From NCBI RefSeq assembly GCF_900639865.1, contig NZ_CAAAHX010000007.1, positions 62,001-126,000 of the forward strand: a DNA stretch of 64,000 nucleotides, in the 5' to 3' direction. The notes beneath the pieces are model-generated. The model saw only the letters and a program-made list of their open reading frames with translations. It did no database searches and had not been told where the DNA came from. Made by a program: the position numbers and the translations under genes. Shown in pieces: positions 61,480 to 64,000 of the stretch; positions within the stretch are counted from its first letter, which is position 1, and each line of letters begins with the position of its first letter. The stretch comes from Legionella gresilensis. GTDB lineage: Bacteria; Pseudomonadota; Gammaproteobacteria; Legionellales; Legionellaceae.

Positions 61480-62382
61480 CTAACGTTGGTGTTGAAAAAA
61501 TAACTCTTTATCGCCGTAATACGAAGCTAGTAAATTACTTTCAAGCATTAGGGTGCCAATATGATATTCTGAACCGTGGTATTTTCCATAAACTTCATAC
61601 AAAGGACCCATAGGTATTTTTGCAAATGATAGTCTAAAATCTTCACGTGAATTCTCAGGGATGATATCTGTTACCGCGCTACTGGGTCTAAAATAGATTT
61701 GTTCGGGAAAGACAGGAATACCTGCAAATTTACCCTCACTTGTCCAAGCCGCTAAATGCCATAGAGGTAAATCATTGGCAGGATCACGCGTCCATTCAAA
61801 AATTTGCTCAATTGCTTTGAGTGTCCAGCTAGTAGGATGCGCTATATGGTTAGTAAACTCTTTAGCAAAATAATTCCAATTCTCTTGCTGTCCCTCAAGG
61901 GAGTTCATCACTTGTAAGTTTAAAGAGGGATTTTGTGATACTAAAAATTTAATAGCCATGCCAGGTATATAGGTATTATCTGTGGGAGAAATAGCAAGAG
62001 ATAGGCGTGCTACACCAATACCTCCCTTTTGATAAATACCTGTGAAAGGATGATTAGGAGTAGGAATAAAGGCAATTTTTCCTACTGAGCCATTAGCATG
62101 AATAATTTTTACCCGTCCTTTTGGTATCTCATCACTAAAATGATCAAAGGTAGCGCTTAAGGTAAATATGCCTTTTATTTTTTCGAGTACTTCTTTAAAA
62201 CTATTACCACTTAGTTTTGGCAAGGGATTAAATTTATGGCTTTTGACCACCTCATCCCATAATAAATCTTGTTTTTGCGTGGCAGATAAAACTTGATAAT
62301 CACTGGGTAGTTGTGCAAATACACTAACATTAATAGATAAATATAAAAGCGCACTAACAAGTAAAGTCCAAAAGCGATACAT
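61480..62382 (-). CDS. Secreted catalase-superfamily-like protein
   Basis: 300 residues with a signal peptide (about 1-23, ending VFAQ). The body has the arrangement of the small catalase-like superfamily: KGRVKIIHANGSVGKIAFIP (where catalases have the distal His region HARGV), HPFTGIYQKGGIGVARLSLAI and YIPGMAIKFLV, followed by helices. Haem binding by a proximal Tyr is not evident. The role is unknown; it might bind haem or fatty-acid hydroperoxide in the periplasm or outside. ATG 62382 follows AAGGAGAGTTAG, a strong ribosome site. Confidence 0.5.
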   Translation of the reverse strand: MYRFWTLLVSALLYLSINVSVFAQLPSDYQVLSATQKQDLLWDEVVKSHKFNPLPKLSGNSFKEVLEKIKGIFTLSATFDHFSDEIPKGRVKIIHANGSVGKIAFIPTPNHPFTGIYQKGGIGVARLSLAISPTDNTYIPGMAIKFLVSQNPSLNLQVMNSLEGQQENWNYFAKEFTNHIAHPTSWTLKAIEQIFEWTRDPANDLPLWHLAAWTSEGKFAGIPVFPEQIYFRPSSAVTDIIPENSREDFRLSFAKIPMGPLYEVYGKYHGSEYHIGTLMLESNLLASYYGDKELFFQHQR

Positions 62383-62737
62383 CTAACTCTCCTTAGTAAG
62401 AAATTTACTTTTTTAATGGGTATAATCTTTATACATTTGAAATTATTCTAAAAAAAACCTTAAGATGTTAATTTTTCTTATTTAAAATCATCTCAATTAT
62501 CAAATGATATTGGAATTAAATAAGTAAATAAACAAATTAAAATTAATAAGTTTAAACTCTTGCTAAATGGTCATTTTAAAAATTGTAAGGCTATAAATTA
62601 TTTATCTTAATATAGGATGTACGAGCTCGCTAATTAAAAATTTCATTAAATTTACTAAAGTTTTTCTTAAAGATACCGAGATAGAGTAGTGTCAACTGTA
62701 ATCAAGTAATACTTTAAACTTTAGCAAGGATGCCATT
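62383..62737. other. Divergent AT-rich promoter gap
   Basis: 350 bp between the catalase-like gene (minus) and the small lipoprotein gene (plus). It is strongly AT-rich with no gene or repeat. A TTTACTAAAG and TATCTTAATATAGG stretch may belong to promoters, but nothing is conclusive. Confidence 0.4.
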
Positions 62738-62860
62738 ATGAAAAAACTACTAATAGCTTTTGTTGTTGTTTCTTCTACTTTAGCAATGACTGGTTGCGGC
62801 TGCGCATTATTTGGTTGTGCACCTGCCCAAGAGTATACTGCTACAACTTATGTTAAATAA
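62738..62860 (+). CDS. 40-residue Cys-rich small lipoprotein
   Basis: ATG 62738 with AGCAAGGA before it. The peptide begins MKKLLIAFVVVSS, has a lipobox LAMTG-C, then GCALFGCAPAQEYTATTYVK. After signal peptidase II cleavage only about 21 residues remain, with the lipidated Cys and two further Cys. Small entericidin-like lipoproteins have this form and affect envelope stability; the identity here is not sure. Signal, lipobox and ribosome site make the gene convincing in spite of its size. Confidence 0.75.
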   Translation: MKKLLIAFVVVSSTLAMTGCGCALFGCAPAQEYTATTYVK

Positions 62861-62884
62861 GTTTTAGTTAGTAGTTAAATATGA

Positions 62885-62928
62885 ACGTAGTCTAAGCAAA
62901 GGTCCGCGAGTCTAATCTTAGGCTACGC
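62885..62928. repeat. Imperfect hairpin after the lipoprotein gene
   Basis: CGTAGTCTAAG (about 62885) and CTTAGGCTACG (to about 62928) pair with one mismatch around AAAGGTCCGCGAG. It is 25 bp after the lipoprotein stop. No U-tract. It resembles the GTAGGTCGGGCC element at 45523 in its outer bases. Confidence 0.5.
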
Positions 62929-62979
62929 TTCATTAGACAGATTTAAAAAACATAAATGGTTTTTATATTTTTTTCTAGT

Positions 62980-63942
62980 TTAATCAAAATCATTATTTGA
63001 GTAATCTAGCACTTGAAAATTAGATTTATTTTCTAACACGCTCTGGGGAACTTGGCCGGTAAAATGATTATTGTCTAAGCGTAGAACCTGAAGTTTAGAC
63101 ATGTTGCCTAATTCAACAGGTAAAGAGCCTCCAAAATTGTTGTTTTCAATTCTTAAAGTTTTTAGATTGTAAAGCGTGGTAATTTCACTCGGCAGGGTCC
63201 CACTTAAATGATTATGGCCTAAATAAATATGCTCTAAATTTTTTAATTGGCCTATTTCAGGTTTTAATTCACCAGAAATAGAATTATTAAATAAATAGAG
63301 TTCTTTTAAATTCGTTAATTCAAAGAGAGCATCCGGAATAATGCCGCTAAGGTTGTTATCATCAAGCCTTAATATTTCTAACCTATTTAGTTTGCCAATT
63401 GATATGGGTATTTCCCCTGACAATTGATTAGCATGCAAATCAAGCCAGATAAGATTGTCAATATCGCCTATAGAAACAGGGATATTTCCTTCTAATTTAT
63501 TTGCTTTTAACCAAATATTTTCAAGCTTTTTGCATTGGCCAATAGAATCAGGAATAACGCCGCCAATCTTATTAAAGCTTAAGTAAAGCGTTTTTAATTC
63601 AGTTAAACTGCATAAGGACTCTGGTAAGTTTCCTTCAAGATTATTATCGTATAATTGTATTTCGATAACTTGCTCGTGTTCATTACAAATGATCCCATGC
63701 CATTGGCAATAGGAAACTTTTTTTGAAAGCCAATTATCCTGACGAATCCAGTTAGGGCCTTTCGTTGAGTAATAGAATTTTTCTAGCTCTAATCTTTGTG
63801 TCGGATCTTCTTTGCTATTTATCGCCATACTGAAGGAAGGAGAGTTAAATAATATTAAGGCAACAATGCCAGCCACTAGCCATATAAATGATTTAAAACA
63901 GCGAAGCGTAAGAATCCACATAGAGGGTATAAATTTAGACAT
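62980..63942 (-). CDS. Plant-type leucine-rich-repeat protein
   Basis: 320 residues. A hydrophobic segment at 18-38 (CFKSFIWLVAGIVALILF) acts as signal or anchor. Residues 42-85 form the plant-type LRR cap (LEKFYYSTKGPNWIRQDNWL ... CQWHGIICNE, with paired Trp and Cys). About nine 24-residue repeats follow with the consensus LxxLxxLxLxxNxLxGxIPxxIGxL, of plant receptor-kinase type rather than bacterial effector type. Such proteins bind peptides or proteins at the cell surface; a secreted or surface role toward the protozoan host is plausible. Start ATG 63942. Confidence 0.88.
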   Translation of the reverse strand: MSKFIPSMWILTLRCFKSFIWLVAGIVALILFNSPSFSMAINSKEDPTQRLELEKFYYSTKGPNWIRQDNWLSKKVSYCQWHGIICNEHEQVIEIQLYDNNLEGNLPESLCSLTELKTLYLSFNKIGGVIPDSIGQCKKLENIWLKANKLEGNIPVSIGDIDNLIWLDLHANQLSGEIPISIGKLNRLEILRLDDNNLSGIIPDALFELTNLKELYLFNNSISGELKPEIGQLKNLEHIYLGHNHLSGTLPSEITTLYNLKTLRIENNNFGGSLPVELGNMSKLQVLRLDNNHFTGQVPQSVLENKSNFQVLDYSNNDFD

Positions 63943-64000
63943 AAAAAATTGTTTAAAAATTCTTATCAGGACTATATGATAATCTATTTTATCTACATAC

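Noticed and set aside
1-64000. A prophage or a complete insertion sequence
   Set aside because: No capsid, portal, terminase or tail genes and no intact transposase with inverted ends were found; the only recombinase is the damaged island integrase at 3172.

Overview
This window reads as chromosome from an AT-rich gammaproteobacterium of the Legionella type (order Legionellales), a bacterium that lives inside amoebae or other protozoa. The evidence is the strongly A+T-rich base composition, the density of eukaryotic-like proteins (a longin/R-SNARE protein with a CaaX-like end, a Ser/Thr kinase, ankyrin and helical-repeat proteins, plant-type LRR), many small conserved bacterial families scattered singly, and many decaying genes. 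No ribosomal, division or other core operon is present. I cannot assign a species.

Layout. 1-5.2 kb is a worn accessory segment: the edge of a DUF2254 protein, head-to-head truncated AI-2E transporter and ion-channel genes, a frameshifted DUF1622 gene, and an integrase with an in-frame stop next to a 43-bp tRNA-Thr 3' fragment, an old island end. 5.4-12 kb holds small orphan genes, YihY, an outer-membrane barrel, a tight operon of a leucine-dehydrogenase-like enzyme with two half-size PQ-loop membrane proteins, and a deoxyribosyltransferase. 12-18 kb is a four-gene minus-strand group: a MurL-like epimerase, two FAD oxidoreductases and an unrecognised protein. 18-21.3 kb carries secreted or surface proteins (a chitinase after a barrel protein). 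21.5-23.3 kb is hipBA with four operators. 23.4-30.3 kb is a glycan-decoration cassette: GtrA/GtrB/GtrC-like proteins combined with FdtA/B/C-type amino-deoxysugar enzymes and an O-acyltransferase.

30.4-43.2 kb mixes an S41 peptidase, a P-loop ATPase, a membrane HExxH protein, a large ankyrin/helical protein split by a frameshift, decayed duplicate fragments, and the most striking gene of the window at 39.7 kb: a Ykt6-like longin protein with one clear and one diverged SNARE motif, ending in a CaaX-like tetrapeptide. 43.6-50 kb has an L,D-transpeptidase, a BON protein, CspA, a eukaryotic-type kinase and a methyltransferase-like protein. 50-55 kb is a regulated block: a TipA-type MerR gene with a 19-bp-spacer promoter, a PhyH dioxygenase plus broken MFS gene behind what looks like a leader-peptide attenuator, and a TetR gene with matching operators in front of itself and a secreted double-ABM protein. 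55-64 kb holds an unknown protein, a pseudo-aspartoacylase/MFS pair, DUF421, MntP, a junction of type I secretion remnants, a catalase-like secreted protein, a tiny lipoprotein and a plant-type LRR protein.

Two themes run through the window. One is host interaction by secreted eukaryotic-like proteins (SNARE mimic, kinase, ankyrin, LRR and helical repeats), which are candidate Dot/Icm substrates; this is inferred from domain content and no secretion genes are in the window. The other is decay: at least ten genes are truncated, frameshifted or reduced to stubs, often beside a dispersed palindromic repeat (core CCTTGAT...ATCAAGG) found in intergenic gaps across the window.
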